A stretch of DNA of 64,000 nucleotides, from assembly GCF_036567765.1 (NCBI RefSeq), contig NZ_DATCTU010000095.1:1-64000 (forward strand), read 5' to 3'. Numbering within the stretch: the stretch's first letter is position 1; the number at the start of each line of letters is the position of its first letter. The notes under the pieces are model-generated. The model did not search any database. It worked only from the letters and a program-made list of their open reading frames with translations, and was not told the DNA's origin. Of the stretch, positions 16,705 to 26,773 are shown piece after piece. The position numbers were made by a program, and so were the translations under genes. Source of the stretch: Pseudobacteroides sp. GTDB lineage: Bacteria; Bacillota; Clostridia; Acetivibrionales; DSM-2933.

Positions 16705-17448
16705 TTAATCCACTTTTTCCTCAAAGGCTATAGATAGACAAAACTCTCTGCAAACTACGGATTTAACCCGGATACAGCAATTGTCAATAACAACTTTATC
16801 CCTTGATGTATCAAGCCTTTTAAAGTTAAGCTTCATTCCAAGTCTAACAACCTTAGATGCCGCCTCTTTTCTTGTCCAATATTCCATTGCCCTTTTAGCA
16901 TATTCCTCTGCTCCTTTAAGACCCTTCAAAGCATCTTTTTCATTTCTGCTGTAGAAATGCTCAATCAAAGAAGGTTCAGGCACTACTGCCTTCTCAAGGT
17001 CCACACCTATCCTATTGCTTGAAACCATTCCGATACAATACGGAAAGGAATGTGTAATAGAAGCACACAAGTCAGGATACTGAAGGATATACGGTGCAGA
17101 ATCCCTACCTTTTAGTACATCTATGCAAGAGGGATTTACAAGACTTGATTCCGACATTTTATATTTGAATAAAGCAGCTTTGACAGCATACCTTCCTGCC
17201 GCCCACTGAATTTTATTTTTGTTAATCTTAAGGCTGTGAAAATGATCCATCTCCTTTTCAGAAAGGACTGAGAGAAGGTTTAGTTCCTTCTCTCTGAGTC
17301 TTCTTTCCATATCAGTCATATTAACAAGGCAGAACTCAAATTTATAAGACCCGCTTAATAAATCAAGAGAATTCCTCATCATATATTCTGTTTTACGTAA
17401 GCTGCTTACATAATGATAATTATCATAAATTGTTTTATCGTTAATCAT
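16705..17448 (-). CDS. 4'-phosphopantetheinyl transferase (Sfp-type)
   Basis: Transfers phosphopantetheine from CoA to acyl-carrier proteins. The 247-residue protein has the Sfp-family signatures ASITHSFPYC near residue 129, RIGVDLEK with D150 and E152 (Mg ligands), and YWTRKEAASK with W191, K194, E195 and K199. Its start overlaps the megasynthase stop by four bases (ATGA), so the two are translationally coupled and it is almost certainly the dedicated activator of the cluster. Last gene of the operon. Whether it can modify the Thr-containing ACP repeats of the megasynthase, or only the free-standing ACP with Ser41, is an open question. Confidence 0.92.
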   Translation of the reverse strand: MINDKTIYDNYHYVSSLRKTEYMMRNSLDLLSGSYKFEFCLVNMTDMERRLREKELNLLSVLSEKEMDHFHSLKINKNKIQWAAGRYAVKAALFKYKMSESSLVNPSCIDVLKGRDSAPYILQYPDLCASITHSFPYCIGMVSSNRIGVDLEKAVVPEPSLIEHFYSRNEKDALKGLKGAEEYAKRAMEYWTRKEAASKVVRLGMKLNFKRLDTSRDKVVIDNCCIRVKSVVCREFCLSIAFEEKVD

Positions 17449-20400
17449 TGTGCTATTCGCTTAACTGTAACATCTTTTGCATAGTAGCAAACTTCTCCCT
17501 TATCATTATACAAAATAACGTTATACGATTTCTCGTTGTCATCTCCGCTGATCCTTTTAGCATATGCCTTAAACAGACCGGGTTCTTTTGGAGCCTTAAC
17601 AATACCAAACTCCTTGATCTCCCACGGCAGATAAAGACCATCAGTATCAACCGAAGAATGAATCCCGCAGGACTGCATCAATGAATCGGCAAAGGCTGGA
17701 TTTATAAGCAAATTATCAAGGTTATACTTTTTATTGTTTATCTGCTCCTCAGATAATGCAATGGACAGGACAACTCCTTGATCATTGTATTTGAACATAT
17801 TGACTTTTGCAGCCTTTTCATCCATAAACAGCGGGCCTAACTTTATGGCATTTGGAAGCTTCTTTGATAACATTTCAAGTGAATCCTTAAGCGTAATCTC
17901 TACCATATTATCTGTTTCAATACCTTTAAGCTCGTTTAAATGTTCATAATCTCCGATGTTTGGCGAAACATTCATGCTGTTTAGTTCAATCATCTTGCCT
18001 TGACCTATTTTAGGCTTAAAATAATTGTAAAAGGTTGCCTTGATTAGGTTATCAGAAGACTTTTCAGGTTTCATTATAATCTCCTGCGGTTTTTCATTAA
18101 AAAGCTTTAAAGCTGTATTAAACTTGAGGTTTTTAAAGCAGTATTGCTCCTTTTTTCCAAACATCAAGCTGTGTGCCTGAGCACCAATTTCCATAAAACC
18201 TACAGCAGGCATCAATGGAGTCTTTCCAACCCTATGGTGATTTATTATTGGGTCCCCCTTGACAGAAAGCACCTTATAAATTTTCTTTATATCTCCATCT
18301 TTTTTGCTTACCCAGTCAATAAGAGGTGTCGGATTTTTTATTCCATGCCACTTTTTAAGGCCTACGAAAAAGCTTAATCCCTTACTTATAACAATTTCAT
18401 CCATATTTATATTGCTTGTGAGTATGTTTAAAAATTCATTAATTCCTCTTTCCGGTTCAATTAAATGAAGTCCCATTTCCTCGGAGTTTTCTTTAACAAA
18501 CTCATTTCTCCAAGCCATACCCAACTCTTTCCATCCCGACCATGAAATACTCACAGCTCTTATTTTACTGTTCTGAGACTTAACCATGGACATGAAGCTG
18601 CTTAGAAAATTATTTGCTGAGCAGTAATCCAATTGTGCTTCATTCCCAAACCTTCCTGATATGGATGAGAATGCCACTAGCACTTTTAAATGACTTTTAT
18701 CTATTAATCTATATAGATTGCACAATCCATTAGCTTTTACCTCAAATACTTCCCTAAACTCCTCTACTGTCTTCTGCCCTATTAACCTGCTTTTTTCTAC
18801 TCCTGCACCATGGATGGCAACATTTACCGGACCAAACACCGATACTGCATCACGAAGGACTGCACTCAAATTTTCATATTCACTTACATCACAGCTGAAA
18901 TAACGAACCTCACACCCATTATTTCTGATATTATTTAATAGTTTGTAAACCGATATTGCTTTTATCAATTTGGTATGCTCTTTTTGAACCTCAGCCGGAG
19001 ACACCTTCTTGCCCTCTTTCTTAAGCTGTTCATGTATTTGAAGCTTTTTTTGCTCCAATGAATTTTCATCGAGGCTTGAAAGTTCATCAATATTTGAAGG
19101 CAGTTCTGTCCTTCCGAGTATGGTTATCTTCGCCTTTATTCTTTTGGAAATTCCCAGTGCAATGGCTGCCGTAATTCCATTTCCTCCTCCTGTTATGAGG
19201 AAATGGTTTGAATCATATTGCTCAATAGGCGTCATTTCTCTTCGATCTATATTATCCAGTTTCAAGGTCACTCTTTTTTCATTGACATAACCTATCTCAT
19301 ATGACTTGAATCCTTCCTCCAACTCATTAAGAAGCCTTGCCAATATTATTTCATCCAGCTTCTCCCCGTTGTTCATTCTACCCAAATCTACTATCTTTAC
19401 TTTTGATTTTCCAAATTCTTTCCTAATACCTTTGTAAAATCCGCAAAGTGCACCATAATACGGGTCAACCTCTGAATTAACTTCCCCTGCAAATCCGAAG
19501 CATCCATCCATAGAAACAATGGACAGTATTCTTAATGTGGGATCAGGTCTTATTTGTGAGAGCTTTTTATAAAACATAAACCTTATTAAACTATTTAATC
19601 GAAGTATATCTTTTTCCGCTTCTTTTGTAAGCGTTTCAAATTCATAGCTTTCACCTATATGACCGCAATCTATTATGATATCGGTATTATTAACTATATC
19701 TTTTAAACCCTTCATACATTTATCCAATTTATCCGAAGTCATAGATTGCTCAAATACCAGCTCGCTTACATTTGACGAAAACTTTCCAAAATACTCAAAG
19801 GCATTTCTGACGGTTTCTTGATTATCGCCGATCACCAGGATACTCCTGCCCTTTAAATCATAATCCTTAGTTCCTATATTTTCTTCCACCACAACAGGAT
19901 ATTGAACACACAGCTCTCTATCAAAGCCGTCATCTGCTATTCCATCTTTTTTTGCTTCATAAAGCTCAGTCTCTTCCGCCTCAAACTCTGCTACGGTTTT
20001 AATTTCTTCATAAGACTCCGCTGCCTTAGAGGCATCAGCGGATTGTGAAGATTCGTCCTGCTTGGCATCAACAGCATAGCTTTCAACTATATTTGTTATA
20101 TCTTTAATAGTTTTAAGCTCTGATGGATTAAGCTTTATATCGGCACCAAGATTAAACTTTTGACTTAATTCCGAAAAAATTGTTGCCTGCTTTATAGTGT
20201 CAATCCCCAAATCAGCTTCAAGCTCCATATCATCCTCAAGCATTTCAACCGGATATTGAGTAATCTCTGAAATCAGCTCCAAAACCTGAACCCCAATATT
20301 TTTATCCGTCTTAATTACCTGTTGGACCCTTCTATCAACTGAATTTTTAATGTTTCTTTTAACAAATTCTATAACTGCACCAATGGTATTATACTGAGAT

Positions 20401-23400
20401 ATGTTTTCAGAACTATTTTCATTAATTTCAAACCTATCCCTGATAATGGAAAATATTGTGACTTGCTTAACAGTATCAATTCCCAGGTCTGCTTCCATAT
20501 CCATTTCCTTATCAAGCAGCTCCACAGGATACAAAGTAATTTCTGAAATAAGTTTTAGAACTTCGTCTTCACAATTAAGTTTTAGAACTTCGTCTTCACA
20601 ATCTTGATTATCTGATACAATCTGAATTTCTTCTGCAGCAACTTCTTTTTCAGTATACTCAACTTCCATAGCTGCACAATCACTGCTCACTTTTTCCAAT
20701 ACAAGTCCAATAATATGCCCGATCGTAGGGTAATTTGAAAGTGATTGCCCCTCTGAAAGTGCCAGGCTAAACCTCTCTGTCAAAATAGAAAAAATAGTTG
20801 CCTGCTTGACTGTATCTATCCCCAAATCAGCTTCAAGCTCCATTGAAGGCTCCAGCATTTCTTTAGGGTACTTGGTTATGTCTGCATAGATCGATAAAAC
20901 CTCATCTTTTATTTTTTCAGTATCAAGTGTTACAGGCATTGCATCGGCTTTTTTCTCTTCAATCCGGGCAGCTGTCTTTTCTGTTTTATCTACACTATAT
21001 TTCATTTCTATTTTATCCGTCTTATCTATCTTATCTGCTTTTTTTGTTTCTGCTGCCAACACTTCCCTGCCATGTACGTTAGGCAATCCACCAATCGACT
21101 GACCTTCAGAAGAATCAGCAACCAGCAGCCTACCGTGATTTTTTAGCCCTGCATTTTTTGATGCAACAGAGTCCAGCCAGTCTCTATATGCCTGCTTATC
21201 AACTATTCTTTCATCTCCATGAGCGATCTTTTGAAGCAAATGATAGTTGCCGTTTGCTCCAAAAGCAGCTACTGTCCGCAGAACATACTCAAATTCATAC
21301 TTACCGCCCTTTGACAAATTAAGGCCCTCAAGATCCGGGTCAGGCACCTTATAGTTTGCAACAGGCGGAATCTCCTGATACTGCAGAACTTTTGCCGATA
21401 CCGCTTCCTCAATCGAAGCTCCTAAGGTATGACCTGTCATCCCCTTAGTATTAATTACTTTAATCTCACGGAACTTTTCTCCAAAAGTTTTTTCAAGGGC
21501 AATTTTCTCCATATTTGAGCAGCCACCCTGTTTGTTTGAATAAGTTTCATGGGAGCAATATACCATTTTTGATGTAATGTCATTTCTGCTTAAGTTATGC
21601 TCATTCTCCATCTTTGAGATAAACCTGTCCAACTCAACACAGTGCTTATTGACATCAATTTTGGATTGGTGGCCCCCAGCATTAAACAAATGGGTGCCTA
21701 AAATCCGGCAAATGCCGTTCATACCTCTTTTTACGACATCGGCATCCTTTTCTATTATAAGTCCGACAGCACCCGATCCAAGAATCATACCGTTTCTGCG
21801 ATTATCAAATGGAACTGCAGCATCATAAAGACTATCCGAGTCAGTGAGTGCACCGATACTTGAAAATGCAGCCCCAAACCAAGGCAGCATACTCTTTCCG
21901 CTTGTTATATCGGCACCAATGACAATCATTCTGCGGGCATGTCCTGCACGAATCAAATCTTCGGCAACAGTTACTGCACTTGCTGTTGATGAACATGCTG
22001 CACTTATGTACATATTCGGCCCTTCTGCCCCAATAAATTGTGCCAACCTGTTATTGGCTTGGGATGACAGGAGTGCTAGAAAATTATGATTGAATTCATA
22101 TACATCAGCTTCAGTAGGATTACTAGAAAGCCTTGAGTAATGCAATGCAAACCAGTCTGCCAGTATATTCTTACTATCAAAATCACTTACCTTTGATATA
22201 ACATCCTCAAAGAATTTTAAAATATCTTTCCTCGTGCTTGTTCCAAACTTTGCTGCAGTATACTTTGACACCTCGGATATTATAGATTCAACTTGAGAAT
22301 GACCGCTTGCAAAAATAATACCGGTATCATCCTGCATATCCTTAGGCAGAACTAGTCTTCCAGGCAAAGACGCTCCTGAAGCAGTTTTCCTATACTCTCT
22401 GATCAAGGGAATTCCGGCATCTTTTAATGCCTCATATCCTGCTGCAACACCGGCACATACACTCTGGGTCATCTGGGTTAGAATCTTTTCGTCAATGAGA
22501 TAGTCATTGATCATATCCATTTTACCCATTTTACCCGAAAGGTGAATAACCTCATTGATAGTGGATATCTTCTTAAATACCGCCTCTTTTTCACCTTTTA
22601 TTAACCTTGTAATATTTAAATCCAGTATACTTTGAGCTTCCTCATCGGTAAGCAGCTCAATCATGTTTTTCCCATCCAAAATATACTTGAAATTATCATC
22701 AGTAAAAGCCTTTTTAAAGGTACCGGGAAGCCCCATTGATGCCCCGCTGTATACCAGGCTTTCCTTTGATTTTGTTTCTGCGTCTTCGGAATTTTGGTAC
22801 TTTGCACCTTGAGGTTGAGAACTTTGGTATTGAGTGTTCTGATACTGAGTATCCATCAAATTAGGTATTATACTTTCAGTTTGAATACTTACGGGTAGTC
22901 CGAGCACACTGTTGGATGGTACATAAGAAACTTCGGCACCATGAGCGAACAGTGCGGCAAGAGCTTGTTTGAAACCTTCCACTGAGCACTTACCCTTGTT
23001 GTTTATGTTTATTATCTTAACTTCTTTACCTGGAAGTATATTCCTGACAAGGTTAGTCAAAACATTGGATGGCCCGGATTCTATAAATACCCTTACACCC
23101 CTATCATAGAGCTTTAAAACAGAATCGGTAAACCTAACCGGTGACAGAATTTGTTGTTTCAATAAGTCAGCCATACTTTCAGATGTTATATTCATATCAT
23201 TGTAGAAATCCGTCAAATGGCAAGCCATCATATTTAATCTTGGATTATTAAACTTGATACCCTTAATTTTTTCATAAAAGGAATCCGCAGCCTTCGATAC
23301 AATACCTGTATGAAATGCGTGGGATACATTTAAAAGAGTATGCTTCAAGCCTTTTTCAGTTAAAAACTGGGTAAACCTTTCTATTTCAGCACTTTCTCCC

Positions 23401-25727
23401 CCAACAACAGTCTGATCCAATGAATTTATGTTGGCAATGCCTATTTTAAACCCACCTGATTCAATAAATTCTGCAACCCTTTCGGCTTTTTCCTTGACGC
23501 TTAACATCTTGCCTCTTTTATCCTCGTCAATACTGTCAAATGAAAAACCTCTCTCACCAATTACCTCTACAGCCGCCCTCAAATCTATCATCTCGCCAGC
23601 ATACAGTGAAATAATCTCCCCAAGGCTGTGTCCGATCATATAATCGGCTTTTATACCGGCTTCACTTAGCAGATTGTAAACTCCCATATTGCTGATAAAC
23701 ATCGCAGGATGTGTATTTTTTGTATTTTTGAGATCTTCTTTAAGTTTTTCTTCATCATCGCCAAATACCATTGACATAATGGAACTGTTATATTTTGATT
23801 TCCACAATGCATCTGCTTTCATATAGAAAGCTTTTACACTGGGGTATGTATCATAAAGACCTTTTAACATATTCGGGTATTGGGACGCTTGACCAGGAAA
23901 CATAAGGGCGATTTGAGAGGATTGTACATTAGCCCCATGCCCAATGTATATACCCTTGAGATTTAAAATATGAGCCTCATTCAGCTTGTCTTCCCTAATG
24001 TATTGTTCTGCAAAGCCCCATTTATCCTTCAACTGCTTTATATTGGAGGCACAAATAGATAACCTCCACTCATGGCATGAGCATACAGACAGATTGTTAA
24101 TATAGACAGCCTTTTCAAAAGACTGATCCCCATAATTTTCAATAAACGCCATAAATGCCTTAGTTATATCCTCAATGGTATCCCCTGAAAAAAATACAGC
24201 TTCTTCCTTTTCTTCCCTCTCTATCTTTTCTACCAATTCACTCCTATTCTCACTTTTATCAGTATTACTAATGCTGTATGTCTTTTGTAAAAACTCAGGC
24301 CTGAATTCCTCCAGACACACATGGTAATCGGCACCTCCAAATCCATAGGCACTTATGTTTGCCCTTCTTGGGTGAAGCGGATTTTCATTCCAGTTTTTGT
24401 TGTCACGAATAACATAAAACGGTGAGCCTTCCAACTGCAGCTTTGGATTTATTTCATTTATGTTCGCAGATGCAGGCAGTATTTTGTTATGCAGTGCAAG
24501 TGATGCTTTTATAAAACCTGCAATTCCTGCTGCGTTTCTTAAATGGCCTACATTTGATTTTATCGAACCCAAACCGCAGTTATTTTCCTTCTGGGCACCT
24601 AACCCACTGAAGGCTTTTTTCAAAGCCGATACCTCCACCACATCTCCAACAATGGTTCCTGTTCCGTGAGCTTCAAGCATCTCAATTGTATCCACTGAAT
24701 AACCGGCCATTTTACAAGCACTCTGTATGACTCTAACCTGACCCTCTTCACTTGGAGCCGCAATATATTTGCCTTTCCCATCGCTTCCCTGACCATAACC
24801 TGCTATAACGGAATAGATATGGTCTCCGTCACGGATTGCATCGGACAGCCTTTTTAAAACTATAATACCACAGCCCAGTCCCATAACAAATCCGTTTGCT
24901 CTGGAGTCAAAAGGATATGAACCATCAGGAGACAGTGCATTTATTCCGCAAAATGCAGTAAGACCCACTTCAGATAGTGTAACCTCTGATCCTCCCGTAA
25001 CAACAGCATCGTATTCATGGTTCAAAAGCCCCGCAACACTGATTGCAATAGCAGTAAGTGAGGATGCACATGCAGAATCAACTACATATGAAGGTCCCCA
25101 TAAATCAAATATATTTGAAATCCTCCCTGCAGTAATGTTCTGCAAAAATCCTGTTGTTGAATCCTCAGCTATAGGCTGTGTATTTTTTAAAAGTTCATTT
25201 GAAACCTCTTTTAAAACCTCTTGGATCTGAGGAAATTTTCCGGAAGCCAGTTCCGGATGATTTATTATATGACTTTGAACATTTTCAAAAAAGGTCCTTC
25301 TAACAACATTTTCAAATTTCTCGCCAGGTGCACCTGTACATAAAATAACTGCTGTACGCTCTTTAGGAAGACTACCGTTCAGTTTCCCAATTACCTGATC
25401 TACACAGTATATTGCAGATTTTTGGTTGTTATCCAAATAAGCTGCAACTGCTGGCGGTATTCTGTATTTTCTTCCTAAAGCCAAAAAGTCAAATTCATCG
25501 ACAACTGCAGCAACCTTTGTATAGGTTTTATCGTTCTTGTTTATCTTTCCATTTACTTCAGGTCTATAAAATACAGATTTATTGAAATAATGGTCAGGTA
25601 CTTCCTTTATAGAAACCTTTTTCCTTAAAATATTCTCCCAAAGAATATCAGTGTTAGCAGCATCAGGCATAAGACAGCCCATTCCAACAACGGCAACTCT
25701 TTCATTAGGATAATAATACTTCTTCAT
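17445..25727 (-). CDS. Iterative type I polyketide / secondary-lipid synthase (KS-AT-KS-ACPx3-KR-DH)
   Basis: A 2760-residue PfaA/HglE/enediyne-like megasynthase. Start at the ATG after GGAGG with spacing 8. KS1 ~8-475 has C220, H354 and H395 (DSACASS, EAHGTGT, KSNVGHL). AT ~605-900 has GHSLGE (S701) and SHAFHT. KS2 ~990-1500 is divergent but keeps C1245 (AACSSTAS), H1393 and H1433. Three ACP-like repeats (~1600-1680, 1715-1790, 1808-1885) all read LGIDT: T1639, T1752 and T1844 occupy the phosphopantetheine Ser site. KR ~2170-2440 has TGGGNGI and Y2368. A C-terminal hot-dog DH ~2485-2760 has H2498 and D2681. No enoyl reductase or thioesterase domain is visible. Expected to build a carbon chain by repeated condensation, ketoreduction and dehydration; product unknown. 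Confidence 0.9.
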   Translation of the reverse strand: MKKYYYPNERVAVVGMGCLMPDAANTDILWENILRKKVSIKEVPDHYFNKSVFYRPEVNGKINKNDKTYTKVAAVVDEFDFLALGRKYRIPPAVAAYLDNNQKSAIYCVDQVIGKLNGSLPKERTAVILCTGAPGEKFENVVRRTFFENVQSHIINHPELASGKFPQIQEVLKEVSNELLKNTQPIAEDSTTGFLQNITAGRISNIFDLWGPSYVVDSACASSLTAIAISVAGLLNHEYDAVVTGGSEVTLSEVGLTAFCGINALSPDGSYPFDSRANGFVMGLGCGIIVLKRLSDAIRDGDHIYSVIAGYGQGSDGKGKYIAAPSEEGQVRVIQSACKMAGYSVDTIEMLEAHGTGTIVGDVVEVSALKKAFSGLGAQKENNCGLGSIKSNVGHLRNAAGIAGFIKASLALHNKILPASANINEINPKLQLEGSPFYVIRDNKNWNENPLHPRRANISAYGFGGADYHVCLEEFRPEFLQKTYSISNTDKSENRSELVEKIEREEKEEAVFFSGDTIEDITKAFMAFIENYGDQSFEKAVYINNLSVCSCHEWRLSICASNIKQLKDKWGFAEQYIREDKLNEAHILNLKGIYIGHGANVQSSQIALMFPGQASQYPNMLKGLYDTYPSVKAFYMKADALWKSKYNSSIMSMVFGDDEEKLKEDLKNTKNTHPAMFISNMGVYNLLSEAGIKADYMIGHSLGEIISLYAGEMIDLRAAVEVIGERGFSFDSIDEDKRGKMLSVKEKAERVAEFIESGGFKIGIANINSLDQTVVGGESAEIERFTQFLTEKGLKHTLLNVSHAFHTGIVSKAADSFYEKIKGIKFNNPRLNMMACHLTDFYNDMNITSESMADLLKQQILSPVRFTDSVLKLYDRGVRVFIESGPSNVLTNLVRNILPGKEVKIININNKGKCSVEGFKQALAALFAHGAEVSYVPSNSVLGLPVSIQTESIIPNLMDTQYQNTQYQSSQPQGAKYQNSEDAETKSKESLVYSGASMGLPGTFKKAFTDDNFKYILDGKNMIELLTDEEAQSILDLNITRLIKGEKEAVFKKISTINEVIHLSGKMGKMDMINDYLIDEKILTQMTQSVCAGVAAGYEALKDAGIPLIREYRKTASGASLPGRLVLPKDMQDDTGIIFASGHSQVESIISEVSKYTAAKFGTSTRKDILKFFEDVISKVSDFDSKNILADWFALHYSRLSSNPTEADVYEFNHNFLALLSSQANNRLAQFIGAEGPNMYISAACSSTASAVTVAEDLIRAGHARRMIVIGADITSGKSMLPWFGAAFSSIGALTDSDSLYDAAVPFDNRRNGMILGSGAVGLIIEKDADVVKRGMNGICRILGTHLFNAGGHQSKIDVNKHCVELDRFISKMENEHNLSRNDITSKMVYCSHETYSNKQGGCSNMEKIALEKTFGEKFREIKVINTKGMTGHTLGASIEEAVSAKVLQYQEIPPVANYKVPDPDLEGLNLSKGGKYEFEYVLRTVAAFGANGNYHLLQKIAHGDERIVDKQAYRDWLDSVASKNAGLKNHGRLLVADSSEGQSIGGLPNVHGREVLAAETKKADKIDKTDKIEMKYSVDKTEKTAARIEEKKADAMPVTLDTEKIKDEVLSIYADITKYPKEMLEPSMELEADLGIDTVKQATIFSILTERFSLALSEGQSLSNYPTIGHIIGLVLEKVSSDCAAMEVEYTEKEVAAEEIQIVSDNQDCEDEVLKLNCEDEVLKLISEITLYPVELLDKEMDMEADLGIDTVKQVTIFSIIRDRFEINENSSENISQYNTIGAVIEFVKRNIKNSVDRRVQQVIKTDKNIGVQVLELISEITQYPVEMLEDDMELEADLGIDTIKQATIFSELSQKFNLGADIKLNPSELKTIKDITNIVESYAVDAKQDESSQSADASKAAESYEEIKTVAEFEAEETELYEAKKDGIADDGFDRELCVQYPVVVEENIGTKDYDLKGRSILVIGDNQETVRNAFEYFGKFSSNVSELVFEQSMTSDKLDKCMKGLKDIVNNTDIIIDCGHIGESYEFETLTKEAEKDILRLNSLIRFMFYKKLSQIRPDPTLRILSIVSMDGCFGFAGEVNSEVDPYYGALCGFYKGIRKEFGKSKVKIVDLGRMNNGEKLDEIILARLLNELEEGFKSYEIGYVNEKRVTLKLDNIDRREMTPIEQYDSNHFLITGGGNGITAAIALGISKRIKAKITILGRTELPSNIDELSSLDENSLEQKKLQIHEQLKKEGKKVSPAEVQKEHTKLIKAISVYKLLNNIRNNGCEVRYFSCDVSEYENLSAVLRDAVSVFGPVNVAIHGAGVEKSRLIGQKTVEEFREVFEVKANGLCNLYRLIDKSHLKVLVAFSSISGRFGNEAQLDYCSANNFLSSFMSMVKSQNSKIRAVSISWSGWKELGMAWRNEFVKENSEEMGLHLIEPERGINEFLNILTSNINMDEIVISKGLSFFVGLKKWHGIKNPTPLIDWVSKKDGDIKKIYKVLSVKGDPIINHHRVGKTPLMPAVGFMEIGAQAHSLMFGKKEQYCFKNLKFNTALKLFNEKPQEIIMKPEKSSDNLIKATFYNYFKPKIGQGKMIELNSMNVSPNIGDYEHLNELKGIETDNMVEITLKDSLEMLSKKLPNAIKLGPLFMDEKAAKVNMFKYNDQGVVLSIALSEEQINNKKYNLDNLLINPAFADSLMQSCGIHSSVDTDGLYLPWEIKEFGIVKAPKEPGLFKAYAKRISGDDNEKSYNVILYNDKGEVCYYAKDVTVKRIAQ
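20547..20600 (-). repeat. 27-bp tandem duplication inside the megasynthase gene
   Basis: Two consecutive near-identical 27-bp units encode CEDEVLKLN and CEDEVLKLI (residues 1710-1727), at the start of the second ACP repeat. Likely a recent in-frame slippage event; it lengthens the linker before ACP2 by nine residues. Confidence 0.85.
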
Positions 25728-25759
25728 TGCATAAACCTCCAAATCAAAACAAGTAATTC

Positions 25760-26767
25760 TTAAACATTACTTACATCTTTATTTTTATCGCTATTATGAA
25801 TGCTTTCATCATTGTTCAGAAATTTGAATATATCTCTAGAAAGCCTTGGCACTCTTAAAACATTCAAATGTCCTGATGAGTATTCAATAGCGTTTTTAAT
25901 TCCAATTTTATTTATAAAGGCATCATACTTGACTTTTTCGATTACCTGGTCATAGATTGAATAAACCATTGTCAGATTATCAACCTTAAAATCCGGGCCA
26001 ATATTTTCGCAGGGATCAATTTCTGCTAATATTTTTAATACCTCATCCCTCGACATTAGACTTTCATCAAGGTCTCGTCCTACTGTGAGCAATAAATTGT
26101 TGTCCCATGCCAGCTTTTTAAACTCTGTAACCGGATTAAGCAAGAACGTTTTTATTAGACTTTTCTTCAGTAAATAATAACGGAATGCTGCACACCCTCC
26201 CATACTAAAGCCTAAAATTCTTTTTGGCATACTGTTGTGATATCCGATAAACTGCATGGATGCCTCAATATCCAGAACAGTCTGTTTAAATGCATTTCTT
26301 GTCCTGAACAAATCAGCACTAAAGAAATATTCACCTCCGAAAAAACTTCCCTCTGGCCTTCTTTCAAAATGGTACGGTAATACCATAAAATATATATTGA
26401 AATTCAATTCATTGAGCTGCTTTATCAAAAATAGATAATTAGCCATATTGTCGTCAAACAAACCATGAAGCAGTAAAATATTACATTGAGGGTTGTCAGA
26501 CGGATAATAATAAATATTTATCAAGTTATTTTCCAAATAATGCGGTTGCTTATAAAAAGATGGAATCTGAAAGTGACTAATCCCATTGACAATGTCAACT
26601 AACTTGATTTGAGATTTTTCAAGTTGCAGATCATCAATACAATTCAAGGATATTTCATCTTTTTTAAAAAATGAATCATCGGGTGAGTGTCTTACTTTTG
26701 CCAGCTTTTCACTAATAAGCTTTTCCATTGCCAATTTGTCAACAAACTTGGAACTTGCTTCATTCAC
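25760..26767 (-). CDS. Alpha/beta hydrolase, possible thioesterase or acyltransferase of the cluster
   Basis: 335 residues, GTG start with AAGGGG upstream; the ligase stop is 6 bases away. The alpha/beta-hydrolase core shows an oxyanion-hole motif NILLLHGLFDD near residue 97, nucleophile elbow GFSMGG with S188, a likely acid D273 (YSIYDQV) and H300 (SSGHLNV), so the Ser-Asp-His triad is complete. There is no signal peptide. In this operon, between the AMP-ligase and a megasynthase lacking a thioesterase domain, the likely job is releasing or editing the acyl product. That is inferred from context; the substrate cannot be read from sequence. Confidence 0.75.
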   Translation of the reverse strand: MNEASSKFVDKLAMEKLISEKLAKVRHSPDDSFFKKDEISLNCIDDLQLEKSQIKLVDIVNGISHFQIPSFYKQPHYLENNLINIYYYPSDNPQCNILLLHGLFDDNMANYLFLIKQLNELNFNIYFMVLPYHFERRPEGSFFGGEYFFSADLFRTRNAFKQTVLDIEASMQFIGYHNSMPKRILGFSMGGCAAFRYYLLKKSLIKTFLLNPVTEFKKLAWDNNLLLTVGRDLDESLMSRDEVLKILAEIDPCENIGPDFKVDNLTMVYSIYDQVIEKVKYDAFINKIGIKNAIEYSSGHLNVLRVPRLSRDIFKFLNNDESIHNSDKNKDVSNV

Positions 26768-26773
26768 GTAAAA

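Noticed and set aside
20196..20813. Idea that Thr in the ACPs is a sequencing error
   Set aside because: Three separate repeats show it with two different Thr codons, and ACA or ACT to a Ser codon would each need an independent error.
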